A DNA stretch of 64,000 nucleotides from an uncultured Alistipes sp. (GCF_910580175.1 NZ_CAJTXD010000002.1:401550-465549), one strand, 5' to 3'. Shown: positions 53,801-63,163, numbered from the stretch's first letter. Program-made: numbers and translations. Notes: a model not told the origin generated them from the sequence alone.

Positions 53801-54415
53801 TCAGAGGAGTTGCAGGTAGTCGGGGCTGACTTCCACGCTGACTGCGAGAAGTCCGGGAAGGTCGACGAGAAGCTTCTTTTTGTGCAGACCGCGGATGGAC
53901 AGCAGGTTGCCCTCGTGTCCGTTGAGCGGGCCGCCTATGATGCGGACTCTCTTGCCGATCATGCCGGGCGTGATTTCCGAGGGGAGGTAATATTCGGGGG
54001 CGTGCGACGCAGCGACCGCCGCAATGAAACGATCCATGTCGTCATCCCTGACGACGAGCGGCTGGCAATAACCCCCGCCTTTCACATACCGGTACTGCAA
54101 TGTTCGGATGCGTTCGACGATGGGGTCGAGCGCTTCCCTGGTGGAGCGGACGAAAAGCAAATCTCGGATGAAAGGGACTTCTTCGCGGATTTTCTGTCCT
54201 TTTTTTTGTGTAAGGCACCACCGCATCGGGATGAAGACTTGCAATCCGCAACTTTCCGACAACTGCCGGTAGGCGGGCATTTTGGCATTGGCTCTTTTCA
54301 GATCGCGCAACACGAACCAACAGGAGGCCGGGAGTGTTTTCGGGGACGCGGCTGCTGATGCGGGCGTCTCCTGCCGGCCGGGCGAATTGTCGTTCCTTGG
54401 TTCAGTCATGGCCAT
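53801..54415 (-). CDS. UpxY-type transcription antiterminator (NusG family)
   Basis: 204 residues. The NGN domain is CWFVLRDLKRANAKMPAYRQLSESCGLQVFIP through PFIRDLLFVRSTREALDPIVERI; the C-terminal KOW part is PGMIGKRVRIIGGPLNGHEGNLLSIRGLHKKKLLVDLPG. UpxY proteins let RNA polymerase pass early terminators in Bacteroidetes capsule operons, each acting on its own operon. The partner inhibitor UpxZ, usually next to it, is not seen. A second ATG at 54409 is possible. Confidence 0.88.
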   Translation of the reverse strand: MAMTEPRNDNSPGRQETPASAAASPKTLPASCWFVLRDLKRANAKMPAYRQLSESCGLQVFIPMRWCLTQKKGQKIREEVPFIRDLLFVRSTREALDPIVERIRTLQYRYVKGGGYCQPLVVRDDDMDRFIAAVAASHAPEYYLPSEITPGMIGKRVRIIGGPLNGHEGNLLSIRGLHKKKLLVDLPGLLAVSVEVSPDYLQLL

Positions 54416-54721
54416 ATCGACTAATCCTGCTTGATGTGTGCAATGATCTGCATATCAAGCAGTTGTTGGCGGTTTTTGCGAAAAGATCAAGTTCTGGAGC
54501 CGATTTCGCCATTGCCCGTATCTCTGCGGAAAAGTTGCTTAAACTATCGCGAAAGTACGATTTTAAGTTGAATTATGCAAGGGGGATGCACAAAATTCTG
54601 CGATTCTTATTTGCCTTATTTACAACTATTTGGAGGTAGTCGGGCGGCAGGTCTGCCGGTGGCTGGCGGTAAGCGGATGATTATTAGTGCGTTGTGTGTC
54701 GATGCGCGGGCGAATAAATAA
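54416..54721. other. upstream leader of the polysaccharide operon
   Basis: 306 bases between upxY and the hydrolase terminator. A minus-strand TACTTTCG (54557-54550), one base off the -7 consensus, is the best promoter candidate and would leave a leader of about 130 bases. No invertible promoter repeats were recognised. Confidence 0.4.
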
Positions 54722-54742
54722 AAAAACGGCCTTGCGGCCGTT
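54722..54742 (-). terminator. terminator after the alpha/beta hydrolase
   Basis: AACGGCC-GCAA-GGCCGTT hairpin followed on the minus strand by seven T. It lies about 40 bases after the hydrolase stop and isolates it from the polysaccharide operon. Confidence 0.8.
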
Positions 54743-54783
54743 CGTTGCATGAAAATGTCGGGAGATTGCTGATTGCTCGAATC

Positions 54784-55755
54784 TTAATACAAGTATTTCT
54801 GAAAGAAATCTACTATTTTATCGAACGGGATCACTGATAGATTGTCATAAAGGTCTGTATGGTTTGCGCCAGGGATAATCAGCATCTCCTTGTTATCGCC
54901 CTTCAGTTTCTTGAACGCATCCTCGCCGAAATAACGGGAGTGAGCTTTCTCTCCATGAATGATAAGCACGGCACTCTCGATTTCGTCAGCACGGCTCATC
55001 AACGGGAAGTTGATGAACGGAATGGCCTCCGTTGCATTACGTCCTTGATTGGAGTTGAGCGAACGTTTGTGATACCCGCGCGGGGTCTTGTAGTAGGCAT
55101 GGTAGTCCTTGAAGAACTGCGGAGCATCGGCAGGCAGTTCATCGGGCACGCCGCCGCCCGGTTTCGGAAAGCCGTTACGGAAATCCTCGGTGCGCTGTGC
55201 GGCAAGGGTCTTGCGGAGCGCGTTGCGGGCTTCGGCACTGTCATCGGCATCGAAATAGCCGTTGGCGTTCACGCGGCTCATGTCGTACATCGTGGATGCG
55301 ACGGTCGCTTTGATGCGCGGGTCGGCTGTTGCTGCATTGATAGCCAGTCCGCCCCAGCCGCAGATGCCGATGATACCGATTTGTTCGGGATCGACCTTGT
55401 CATTTGTCGCAAGAAAATCGACGGCGGCAGAAAAATCCTCCGTATTGATGTCGGGCGACACCACATAGCGGGGTTCGCCGCCGCTCTCTCCGGTGTAAGA
55501 GGGGTCGAAAGCGAGGGTCAGGAAGCCGCGTTCGGCCATTGTCTGGGCGTAAAGTCCTGCGGCTTGTTCTTTGACAGCCCCGAACGGCCCGCAGACGGCG
55601 ATAGCGGGCAGCTTACCATCGGCATTTTTCGGCATGTAGAGGTCGGCGGCTAATGTAATGCCGTAACGGTTGGTAAAAGTTACTTTGCTATGATTCACTT
55701 TATCGCTCTGCGGGAACGTCTTGTCCCAGTCGGCGGTCAATTCAAGATTTGTCAT
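54784..55755 (-). CDS. alpha/beta hydrolase with Cys nucleophile
   Basis: 323 residues, YcjY/dienelactone hydrolase-like: VTFTNRYGITLAADLYMP, AVCGPFGAVKEQ (oxyanion region), FDPSYTGESGG, and the nucleophile elbow GICGWGG, with Cys where most relatives have Ser. An Asp/His pair is provided by later loops (LIIHGEKAHSR, GANHTDLYD). No signal peptide. Stands alone with its own promoter and terminator. Substrate unknown. Confidence 0.85.
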   Translation of the reverse strand: MTNLELTADWDKTFPQSDKVNHSKVTFTNRYGITLAADLYMPKNADGKLPAIAVCGPFGAVKEQAAGLYAQTMAERGFLTLAFDPSYTGESGGEPRYVVSPDINTEDFSAAVDFLATNDKVDPEQIGIIGICGWGGLAINAATADPRIKATVASTMYDMSRVNANGYFDADDSAEARNALRKTLAAQRTEDFRNGFPKPGGGVPDELPADAPQFFKDYHAYYKTPRGYHKRSLNSNQGRNATEAIPFINFPLMSRADEIESAVLIIHGEKAHSRYFGEDAFKKLKGDNKEMLIIPGANHTDLYDNLSVIPFDKIVDFFQKYLY

Positions 55756-56157
55756 GTTCTTATCGGCTGTTTCGTGGTTCAGAGGGGTTTCGTGCCGGTC
55801 GGCGGCTGTCCGGCATCGAATGCGGTGGGCTTTTCTTGCTCCGAATGCCTGCGACCGGTTTTGTATATTGCAAAGTTACGGATTTTCGCATATCCGGCAG
55901 TTACCTGTTTTACGGATAGAAGTACCTCGATTCCGGAATCCGGCCCGATGCGGCGATGTCGAGCGGGGAGCAAAGGAATGCCATCCGTGGAGCGACATTG
56001 TGCGTTTGAATGGCGAACTTGTAGAAACAAGTGCTCGGGGTGTTCGGCAAAGTGTAGGGCTGGAATCGGGCGGATAAAACGATGCCGGCATTTTCTGCGC
56101 AACTCCGAAAGCCCGCATAGGCTCTCGGTATAGACCTCGGGCGAAAAAATCGGCAAG
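55756..56157. other. intergenic, hydrolase promoter only
   Basis: About 400 bases between the hydrolase and the LacI-type gene. A minus-strand TAACTTTG (55878-55871) is the likely hydrolase promoter. The short ORFs on both strands show no recognisable family. Confidence 0.5.
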
Positions 56158-57177
56158 TCACGAATCTCGAAAATCGATTTCGCAAGAGAGAACTTTCGAC
56201 TCGGGAACGAACGTAGCGTTGCGGCTCTTGCATTCGATCTGTTCCAGCAACATGCGCACGGCATGACGGCCGATTTCTTCGATCGGGAACCGGGCGATGT
56301 TCATCTTGGGGGCCAGGATGCGGAAAAGCGAATCTTCGTGCATGCACGCCAATCCGTATTTGCCGCTGTTGATGTCGATGCCGCGGTCGTGGAAGTAGCG
56401 CAGGGCCTCGACGGCCAGGATATGCGTGGTAAAAAAGAAACCCTCCACATCGGGTGCCGTTTCGAAAATCCGGTCGAGCGTCCGGTCGATGTTCGTCCGG
56501 TAGTCGGCGGAGGGCACTTCGCCGTAAAGTGCGGGATCGATGCGGATTTCGGCATCGGCCAGCGCATCGGCGTAGCCTTCGTAGCGCAGGTTCATCGTCA
56601 GCAGATGCGGATCGGTCGTAAGAATGGCGATTTTGCGGAATCCTTTTTCGATGAGATGGTACACCAGTCGATAGCTGCTCTCCTTGTTGTCGATGATGAC
56701 ATGGTTGGCTTCCATTTCAGGAAAATAGCGGTCGAAAAACAGAAGCGGGTAATCCAAGCCGAGCATGCGGAGGATTTCGCGTTGCGAGATTTTTGTCGGT
56801 GCGATGATGATGCCGTCCACTTTCTTCGAACAGAAAAGCCGCAGCATGGTGCTCTCGCGCTCGATTTCGGCATTGGAGCCGGCGATCATCAAAGAATAGC
56901 CCGCCTTTTCGGCTTCCGTTTCGATCCGCTGGGCCAGATGGGCATAGAAACAATCGGAGATCGACGGCAGGATCAGCCCGATCGTTTTCGAGATGCCGGT
57001 ATTCAGACTGCGGGCCAACAGATTGGGTTCGTAGGCCATCTCTTCGGCGCATCGGAACACGCGGTGCTGCGTTTCGGCACTGATTCCTTTCTTGTTGCCT
57101 TGTCCCGAGAGCACCCACGAGACGGTCGTCTTCGACAAGTGCAGCTGTTCGGCGATATCTTTGAGCGATACTCCCAT
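56158..57177 (-). CDS. LacI-family transcriptional regulator
   Basis: 339 residues. N-terminal HTH and hinge: VSLKDIAEQLHLSKTTVSWVLSGQGNKKGISAETQHRVFRCAEEMAYEPNLLAR. The sugar-binding domain follows, with TIGLILPSISDCFYAHLAQRIE, VDGIIIAPT and DIDINSGKYGLACMHE. Its regulon is not evident; the neighbouring mannose-6-phosphate isomerase gene is one candidate. Promoter candidate upstream at 57292-57299. Confidence 0.92.
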   Translation of the reverse strand: MGVSLKDIAEQLHLSKTTVSWVLSGQGNKKGISAETQHRVFRCAEEMAYEPNLLARSLNTGISKTIGLILPSISDCFYAHLAQRIETEAEKAGYSLMIAGSNAEIERESTMLRLFCSKKVDGIIIAPTKISQREILRMLGLDYPLLFFDRYFPEMEANHVIIDNKESSYRLVYHLIEKGFRKIAILTTDPHLLTMNLRYEGYADALADAEIRIDPALYGEVPSADYRTNIDRTLDRIFETAPDVEGFFFTTHILAVEALRYFHDRGIDINSGKYGLACMHEDSLFRILAPKMNIARFPIEEIGRHAVRMLLEQIECKSRNATFVPESKVLSCEIDFRDS

Positions 57178-57600
57178 CTCTTTTTGCGGCTTCTTCTGTC
57201 GGTAACTTTCTTTTCCGCAGTTGTTGCCGGGGGCGACGTGTTATGCAGAAAAATTTCACCTTTACAAATTTAAAATTTTTTTCACGATCGGCAAAGGTAG
57301 GATAGAAAAAAATTAGCGTAAAATCGTTGAAAATGGCGGGTGCGATTAAAAAAATAAGCGTTTTCCGTGTGCTGGGAAGGCGCTGCGAGCGGTTTGGGCA
57401 CTGCGGCTGAATCGTAATGTCGTCTGTTGAAAAGTCAAAAATAAAACTTTTACGATCATTTTGTTGATTCCTGCGTGCGGGATAGTGAGGGAATGAGGCG
57501 CCGTTTTCGAACAATCTGCAACCGTTCCCGCCGGAAGCGAGTCGGCGAAAACGGTTGTATGAATCGGGGGGGCAGCTTTGAAGCCGCGGCGGAGCGACGG
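57178..57600. other. intergenic, LacI-gene promoter
   Basis: 423 bases. A minus-strand TACCTTTG (57299-57292) is the probable promoter of the LacI-type gene. Next to it is an AT-rich stretch. A run of seven G at 57566-57572 is outside any gene. Confidence 0.5.
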
Positions 57601-58566
57601 TCAGTCGATCCAGCTTGTCAACAGCTTGAGCGGGACTTCGGGCGTGATTTCCAACGTGCGGGCCGAAGCCGGAACAAGGATGGTTTCGCCTTGGTGCAAG
57701 AGCATGCGACGTCCCTGGCCGTCGGCGAGGATGCCGTGCCCCTCGATGCAGATCACGACGAGGAACGAATCCGAAGCCGTGCGGTCGAGCGTATAGGGGC
57801 GGGTCAGGTCGAGGAGCGAGGTGCTGAAATGGGGGCAGGCCACCAATGGGGTTTCGCCTTCTTGGCGCCGGTCGTACTGTGTGCGGTATTCGGCTTCGGC
57901 CGAGTAGTCTATCGCTTCCTTGGCCAACTCGGTATGGAGTTCGCGCAGGTTGCCGTCGGTGTCGCGGCGGTTGTAGTCGTAGATGCGGTAGGTCAGGTCG
58001 GAGGTCTGCTGTATTTCGGCTACGAACGAACCTGCGCCCAGGGAGTGGATGCGCCCGGCCGGCAGGTAGAAGACATCGCCCGCCGCGATCGGGTGGGCGG
58101 CCAGCAGCTCGGTAAGGGTGTCTGCGGCCAGGCTGGCCTCGTATGTCTGGGGTGTGACCGGTCGGCGGAATCCTGAGTAGAGACGCGCACCTTCGTCGGC
58201 CGCGATTACATACCACATTTCGGTTTTGCCGTTGGTGCCATGCCGTTTGCGGGCCAGCGTGTCGTTGGGGTGCACTTGGATCGAAAGGTCGAGACGCGCA
58301 TCTATGAATTTGACCAGAAGCGGAAACGTACAGCCGAAGCGCTCGAAATTCTTGTGTCCCAGCAAACGCTCTTTTTCTCGGGCGAGCAGCTCTTCCAGCG
58401 TCATGCCGGCATCCGGCCCTTCGGCCACCACCGAGACATTGCCTGCCACGCCCGACAGCTCCCAGCTTTCGCCGATCCGTTCTTGTTCGGCGGCAATTCC
58501 TTTGTAAGGGGCGATTTTGTTGCCGCCCCAGAGCATCGATTTAAGGATGGGTGTGAATTTGTACAT
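57601..58566 (-). CDS. manA: mannose-6-phosphate isomerase, class I
   Basis: Interconverts fructose-6-phosphate and mannose-6-phosphate. 321 residues from the ATG at 58566, the short bacterial type. It has ESWELSG, PLLVKFIDARLDLSIQVHPND (zinc ligands Gln and His), KTEMWYVI (Glu) and the LPAGRIHSLGAG active-site region (His). The frame is open far upstream but homology starts at YKFTPILKSMLWGG. It lies 59 bases after the lipoprotein gene. Confidence 0.93.
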   Translation of the reverse strand: MYKFTPILKSMLWGGNKIAPYKGIAAEQERIGESWELSGVAGNVSVVAEGPDAGMTLEELLAREKERLLGHKNFERFGCTFPLLVKFIDARLDLSIQVHPNDTLARKRHGTNGKTEMWYVIAADEGARLYSGFRRPVTPQTYEASLAADTLTELLAAHPIAAGDVFYLPAGRIHSLGAGSFVAEIQQTSDLTYRIYDYNRRDTDGNLRELHTELAKEAIDYSAEAEYRTQYDRRQEGETPLVACPHFSTSLLDLTRPYTLDRTASDSFLVVICIEGHGILADGQGRRMLLHQGETILVPASARTLEITPEVPLKLLTSWID

Positions 58567-58625
58567 CGGTTTCTTCACTTGTTGCCGCCTGCCCGCGGGC
58601 GGCGGCAGGCCCTGCGTGCCGGAGG

Positions 58626-59117
58626 TCAGAGGAACGGAATGACGGAGCTGCTGTCGGCCTGCGAAGACCGGACGACCGTCAGGTCGGGAATGGTTGTGCG
58701 CGTATAGATCGAAATGTCGTTCGTGCCTGCGGCCTGCCATTTCATCGTCTGCTCGGTCAGGAGGGTTATCGTATAGGAGTAGCCCCAAGGGGTGCCATCG
58801 TCGTACTCTCCGCTGACGGCGCTCGTGGCAGCGTCGAACAAGAAAGTGCCCGACAGCTGCTGGAAACCATGCGATACGATATTCTGGTAGAGCACGAACG
58901 TGAGGTCTTCGTTCAGCCGCAAATAGACTTCAGCCGCAAACTCCTTGTCCACCGACCATTCCGTCAGGTGCCATTCTCCGGCGAAATCTTTCGCCTGGAT
59001 GCTTCCTGCGGGCTGCGGGGGAGGTGTCGGTTCTGCGATGTCGGCTTTATGGTCGCCTCCGCAGGCGCAGAGCAAAAGTGCGCATGCGATGCAGACGGAT
59101 TTGCAGATGCTGTTCAT
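58626..59117 (-). CDS. lipocalin-like lipoprotein
   Basis: 163 residues from the ATG at 59117. Signal peptide with a lipobox (IACALLLCACGG), a Pro-rich linker, then KDFAGEWHLTEWSVDKEF and repeated beta strands (LTFVLYQNIVSHGFQQLSGTFLFD, SAVSGEYDDGTPWGYSYTI), the pattern of small lipocalin-like domains. Probably outer-membrane anchored. Function unknown. Promoter TATATTTG-like at 59173-59180. Confidence 0.75.
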   Translation of the reverse strand: MNSICKSVCIACALLLCACGGDHKADIAEPTPPPQPAGSIQAKDFAGEWHLTEWSVDKEFAAEVYLRLNEDLTFVLYQNIVSHGFQQLSGTFLFDAATSAVSGEYDDGTPWGYSYTITLLTEQTMKWQAAGTNDISIYTRTTIPDLTVVRSSQADSSSVIPFL

Positions 59118-59172
59118 TATATTAGATAAGTATCGGTCGCAATCCATGATTTTCGGCTGCAAGTTATTTTTA

Positions 59173-59180
59173 CAAATATA
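59173..59180 (-). promoter_or_regulatory. lipoprotein promoter -7 element
   Basis: Minus-strand TATATTTG, 56 bases upstream of the ATG at 59117. Confidence 0.5.
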
Positions 59181-59305
59181 GAAGTTCGGTTTCAAATATC
59201 AAAACGCGGGGCATTTTTATTGGTGCAAAATCATTTTTTCGGCGTTTTTGTCCGGTTATTTGTAAAATATTCTTATCTTTATCCGCTTCCGTATTGCTTC
59301 GGAAT

Positions 59306-61354
59306 ATGAAAAAACAGATGCAACTTATGAAAAAACTTTTGCTGTGCGCGGCTTTTCTTGCGCTGACCGCATGTGCCGAGGATAGAATCGATCGGGAGGG
59401 AGATGTTGCTCAAGATTTCACGACGGCAGCGGCCCCCCCCCGAGGGGCCGTAGCAGGACGTCTGGCGATTCGGGTTTCTGACGAATTGGCCGGGCGGATC
59501 GAGGCTGCGGCTGCGGCGACCCGCAGCGGCGATGGGCTTACCCGTTCGGGTGTTTCTGCGATGGATGCCGTGCTCTGTGAGATAGGCGCCGAACGCTTCG
59601 AACGGATATTTCCTTACGAGGAGCGTTTCGAGGAGCGCCACCGGGCTTTCGGGCTGCATTTGTGGTATGCGATCCGTTTCGATGCCGACGAAGATCTGGC
59701 GGCAGCAGCGGCAGCATTGCGTCGCGTAGAAGGGGTCGCGGCCGTGCAGTATCGGCGGCGGATCGAATCTTTGCGTGAGGGTCCCATGGTGCCGGCTCCG
59801 GCAGCGGAACCTGCTGCCGCGACGCGGGCCGACATGCCGATGAACGATCCCCGGCTGGCTGAACAATGGCACTATCGCAATACTGGAGCGGTCTGGAATA
59901 CGGAAGACAGCCATGTCTTCCGGGCCAAGGCCGGGGCCGATATCGATGTGTTCGATGCCTGGCGTCTCTGCACCGGCGTTCCGGAGATCGTGGTTGCGGT
60001 GCTCGACGAACCGGTGCAGTACACGCATGCCGACTTGGCGGCCAACATGTGGACGAATCCCCGGGCCGGGCAGGATGCGGCCTACGGCAACGATCTGCAC
60101 GGCTATAATTTCTGCAACAGAACGGACAAGATCGACTGGCAGTCGAACTACTATGATTCCGAATACGGCATGTGGATGTATGCCGACCATGGTACCCATG
60201 TAGCCGGAACGATCGCTGCGGTAAACGGCAACGGCAAGGGCGTCTGCGGCATTGCGGGCGGGCAGAACGGTGCCGGCGGGGTAAAAATCATGACCTGCCA
60301 GATTCTCGACAGCGACGGCGACTATTCCGACGACGACGATGCTGCTGCGGCGCGTGCATTCATCTATGCGGCCGACCGCGGTGCCTTGATCGCGCAATGC
60401 AGCTGGGGCTATGGCACCGATATGGCGACCCAGCAACAATGGATCGGCAATGACAACGGTGCCGAAAAGGCGGCCATCGACTATTTTATTGCGACGGCCG
60501 GCACCGACGACCTTTCGTCGCCTCTGGTCGGCGGACTGGTAATCTTCGCTGCGGGCAACGACGGCGACCTGGTGGGCGACCAGTTGATGTGGCCCGGAGC
60601 CTATGCTCCGACGGTGGCCGTGGCTTCGATGGCGCCCGACTTCATGCCGGCCTACTATACCGATTTCGGTTCGTGGGTAGACATTACGGCGCCAGGCGGC
60701 GATTATCTTTTCAGCGAAAAGGGCGCTGTGCTCAGTACGATCCTCGACGATCCCTCCATGCGGTTCCGCGACGGCCGCACCTCCGGCTACGGTTACATGC
60801 AGGGCACTTCGATGGCGTGTCCCCATGTTTCGGGCGTTGCGGCGCTCGGACTGGCCTATGCTGCCAAGTTGGGCAAGCGTTATACGCTCGAAGAGTTCAA
60901 AACGTTGCTGCTCAGCAGTACCAACGATATCGACACCTATCTGAAAGGCCAAAAAGCTTACATTAATACTTATGGTTTCTGGTCGACACTCAATATGGCC
61001 GATTATCGTGGCAAGATGGGGACGGGATATGTGGATGCCTATCGGCTGTTGTTGAACATTCAGGGTATGCCGAGCATCTACATCAAGCGGGGGGCCGAGG
61101 CCGAGGTCGATCTGTCGGAGTATTTCGGAGCGGCCGCCGCGAATGCTGCATTCCGGATCGAAGTGTCGCCCGAAACGACGGCCAAGTTGTCGATGGACGC
61201 ACCGTCGGTTCGTGCGGGCAAACTCTTCGTTTCGTGCGGCAAGACCGGAGTGGGAACCCTCCGGCTTTCGACATCGGTCGGCGGGACACCGCTCAGCCAG
61301 GAGGTGGCCCTCATCGTGCGCGAATCGGTAGCCGGCAACGGCGGTTGGCTGTAA
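59306..61354 (+). CDS. S8 subtilisin-like serine protease, lipoprotein
   Basis: 682 residues from the ATG at 59306 (ATG at 59327 also possible). Signal peptide with lipobox LTAC (Cys23), so anchored in an outer envelope membrane. A prodomain-like region follows (about 50-170). The peptidase has the triad Asp in VVAVLDEPVQYTHADL, His in DHGTHVAGTIAAVNG and Ser in GTSMACPHVSG. A C-terminal beta domain runs from about 590. Codons 43-46 contain nine C; a change of one would end the protein early. It is in frame here. Confidence 0.9.
   Translation: MKKQMQLMKKLLLCAAFLALTACAEDRIDREGDVAQDFTTAAAPPRGAVAGRLAIRVSDELAGRIEAAAAATRSGDGLTRSGVSAMDAVLCEIGAERFERIFPYEERFEERHRAFGLHLWYAIRFDADEDLAAAAAALRRVEGVAAVQYRRRIESLREGPMVPAPAAEPAAATRADMPMNDPRLAEQWHYRNTGAVWNTEDSHVFRAKAGADIDVFDAWRLCTGVPEIVVAVLDEPVQYTHADLAANMWTNPRAGQDAAYGNDLHGYNFCNRTDKIDWQSNYYDSEYGMWMYADHGTHVAGTIAAVNGNGKGVCGIAGGQNGAGGVKIMTCQILDSDGDYSDDDDAAAARAFIYAADRGALIAQCSWGYGTDMATQQQWIGNDNGAEKAAIDYFIATAGTDDLSSPLVGGLVIFAAGNDGDLVGDQLMWPGAYAPTVAVASMAPDFMPAYYTDFGSWVDITAPGGDYLFSEKGAVLSTILDDPSMRFRDGRTSGYGYMQGTSMACPHVSGVAALGLAYAAKLGKRYTLEEFKTLLLSSTNDIDTYLKGQKAYINTYGFWSTLNMADYRGKMGTGYVDAYRLLLNIQGMPSIYIKRGAEAEVDLSEYFGAAAANAAFRIEVSPETTAKLSMDAPSVRAGKLFVSCGKTGVGTLRLSTSVGGTPLSQEVALIVRESVAGNGGWL
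59433..59441 (+). repeat. poly-C tract (9) in the S8 protease gene
   Basis: Nine C just after the lipoprotein signal, in frame at the present length (AAAPPRG). Confidence 0.8.
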
Positions 61355-61364
61355 AAATGACGTT

Positions 61365-62030
61365 ATGGACTGGAATCTTATCGTGCGGCTGTGCGTAGCG
61401 GGTCTTTGCGGTACGGTCATCGGGCTGGATCGTGAATACCGTGTGAAAGATGCGGGCTTCCGCACCCATTTTCTGGTGGCGCTGGGCAGTGCGTTGATGA
61501 TGATCGTTTCGCAATATGGCTTCGAGGAGTTTCTTGCCACTCACGACGGAGTACGGTTCGACCCGGGGCGGATCGCTGCGCAGGTGGTAAGCGGAATCGG
61601 CTTCATCGGGGCCGGCACGATCATCCTGCACCGGCGCCTGGTGCGGGGCCTGACCACGGCGGCAAGCCTTTGGGCGACGGCGGGCATCGGGCTGGCGGCC
61701 GGCGCCCGGATGTATGAACTGGCAGGCGCGGCCACGTTGCTGACTTTGTTCGGACTGGAGGCGCTGACTCTCTTTTTTGGCGGACTGGGGCGCAAACGCA
61801 CCTTGATCGTCTACTCTGCGTCGACCCGTGGCGCACTCGATGCGATGTTCGACAAGTTGCAGACCTCCAAATATACGGTAATTTCTTATGAAGTCGAGGT
61901 ATTGCGCAACGATGGAGCAACGATCTATATTGCAACCTTGATTATTCGGGCCAAAACATCGGCTGGCACCGGCGAGTTCATCGACTTGTTGCGGATGCAG
62001 TCAGACATTACGGTCGAACGGATCGTCTGA
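61365..62030 (+). CDS. MgtC/SapB-family membrane protein
   Basis: 221 residues. MgtC domain with four to five hydrophobic segments and the conserved GLCGTVIGLDREYRVKDAGFRTHFLVALGSALMM, VVSGIGFIGAGTIIL and TTAASLWATAGIGLAAGA, then a small soluble ACT-like C-terminal domain. MgtC proteins affect Mg2+ homeostasis and inhibit F-type ATPase in Salmonella. It starts ten bases after the protease stop and may be cotranscribed with it. Confidence 0.9.
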   Translation: MDWNLIVRLCVAGLCGTVIGLDREYRVKDAGFRTHFLVALGSALMMIVSQYGFEEFLATHDGVRFDPGRIAAQVVSGIGFIGAGTIILHRRLVRGLTTAASLWATAGIGLAAGARMYELAGAATLLTLFGLEALTLFFGGLGRKRTLIVYSASTRGALDAMFDKLQTSKYTVISYEVEVLRNDGATIYIATLIIRAKTSAGTGEFIDLLRMQSDITVERIV

Positions 62031-62173
62031 TTTCGGACGGGCGTTCGGGTGCGAGCGTCTTTGCAGCGGGGGCTTATCCGTCCGCAGTCAGGAATGGGCT
62101 GCGGACACGGTTGTGCCTTTTATGATTCGGGCGGTTGCTTGTCGTTTGCAATCCGGGCCGCTGCTTCCGTTTG

Positions 62174-62806
62174 TTAAAACCAGCGGCAAATCTCGGTCAA
62201 CATGCTGTCTCGTGCCATGTCGTTGGGGTTGGTGCCGGGAACGTTCTCGGGTACTTCTTCGCCCAGTTTTGCGAACAACTCGATCCAGAATGCCGGCATC
62301 GAACCGTCGGCCGCTCGGAAATTCATGGGTCGGGTCGGGAAGATGCGGCGCCCGTCAGGAGCAAGGTAACTTTCCCATATCAACTCGCTGCAATATAGCT
62401 TTCCATTGTCGGGCCGGAATGAATAGTCGTAAGGTTGTCCCAGGAATGTCCGGGCGCGACGCACGGAGGCTGTGATGCCGGCAGTGTCTTTCAGGCGTTT
62501 CGCAATGACGAGCGGCCGTCCATTTGCGTAGGCCGATTTATTTAAAAACTCTTGCAGCGCCGTCATGCGCACGCCCCCGTTGGAGGTGGCTTCCAGCACC
62601 GAGTCGGCCCGGTCGCCGATGACGGCGATCCCTACGTGAGTGAATTTGAGTTCGCAGTCGTTGCCCGTGGCTGCCTTGATTGCGCCGCCCATGGCAGACT
62701 CCCGTCCGACCTGAAACAGCAGGTCGCCCGTTCGGAGCGGCTGCTCGCCGCGAGCGCATGCGGACAAACCGAAAAATATACCTATATATAATAAAGACTT
62801 CATCAT
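62174..62806 (-). CDS. YiiX-like NlpC/P60 lipoprotein hydrolase
   Basis: 210 residues. Signal with lipobox (FFGLSACARG). A YiiX/YebB permuted papain-like fold: GDLLFQVG near the start, the His in KFTHVGIAVI, and the Cys in LYCSELIWESY. Related enzymes cut amide bonds in peptidoglycan or lipids. An ATG at 62803 is one codon later. Gene stands alone, downstream of the decayed PPOX gene. Confidence 0.82.
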   Translation of the reverse strand: MMKSLLYIGIFFGLSACARGEQPLRTGDLLFQVGRESAMGGAIKAATGNDCELKFTHVGIAVIGDRADSVLEATSNGGVRMTALQEFLNKSAYANGRPLVIAKRLKDTAGITASVRRARTFLGQPYDYSFRPDNGKLYCSELIWESYLAPDGRRIFPTRPMNFRAADGSMPAFWIELFAKLGEEVPENVPGTNPNDMARDSMLTEICRWF

Positions 62807-62838
62807 ATCGATTCTTTGCGTATGAATTCGCGGTCGAT

Positions 62839-63163
62839 TCACAGCGTGGCCGTTCGTCCTATGAAGCGGAACAGGGTATAGTTGGGGTCGGCTGGGCCGC
62901 CGGAAAGAATCCGACGAGCCACTCCTGTCACAAGCGTTGGCGCGTTGCGTCGTCGGAGATGATTTCGACTTCGCCATCGGTAGCCGTTGCCATGTAACCC
63001 TGCGCTGCGATCTTCGCCAGGACAACGGGACGCGGGCAACTTTCGGCATTGACCGAAGCCAGCCTTACGGTGTTGCATCATTCCTGCGATAAGGCTCCGT
63101 TTTTGAAACAATATCGGCAATAATCGCCGCTGCGGCTTCCGTTCGCATGCGTTCCGAAGTCAT
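62839..63163 (-). pseudogene. decayed pyridoxamine 5'-phosphate oxidase-family gene
   Basis: Pieces of a PPOX-family protein lie in different frames on the minus strand: MTSERMRTEAAAAIIADIVSKTE from 63163; ASVNAESCPRPVVLAKIAAQGY; DGEVEIISDDATRQRL followed by TGA where Trp is expected; and SGGPADPNYTLFRFIGRTATL in another frame to 62839. The middle of the domain is missing. So there is at least one deletion, one nonsense change and two frameshifts. Recognised from memory of the family's C-terminal motif. Confidence 0.6.

Noticed and set aside
57566..57572. seven-G run as a phase-variation tract
   Set aside because: Lies downstream of manA outside any gene and is shorter than the 9-10 base tracts.
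59279..61540. 753-codon open frame opposite the S8 protease
   Set aside because: Antisense to a gene with a complete catalytic triad; the translation is rich in His and Arg as expected for the complement of GC-rich coding DNA and has no recognisable domain.
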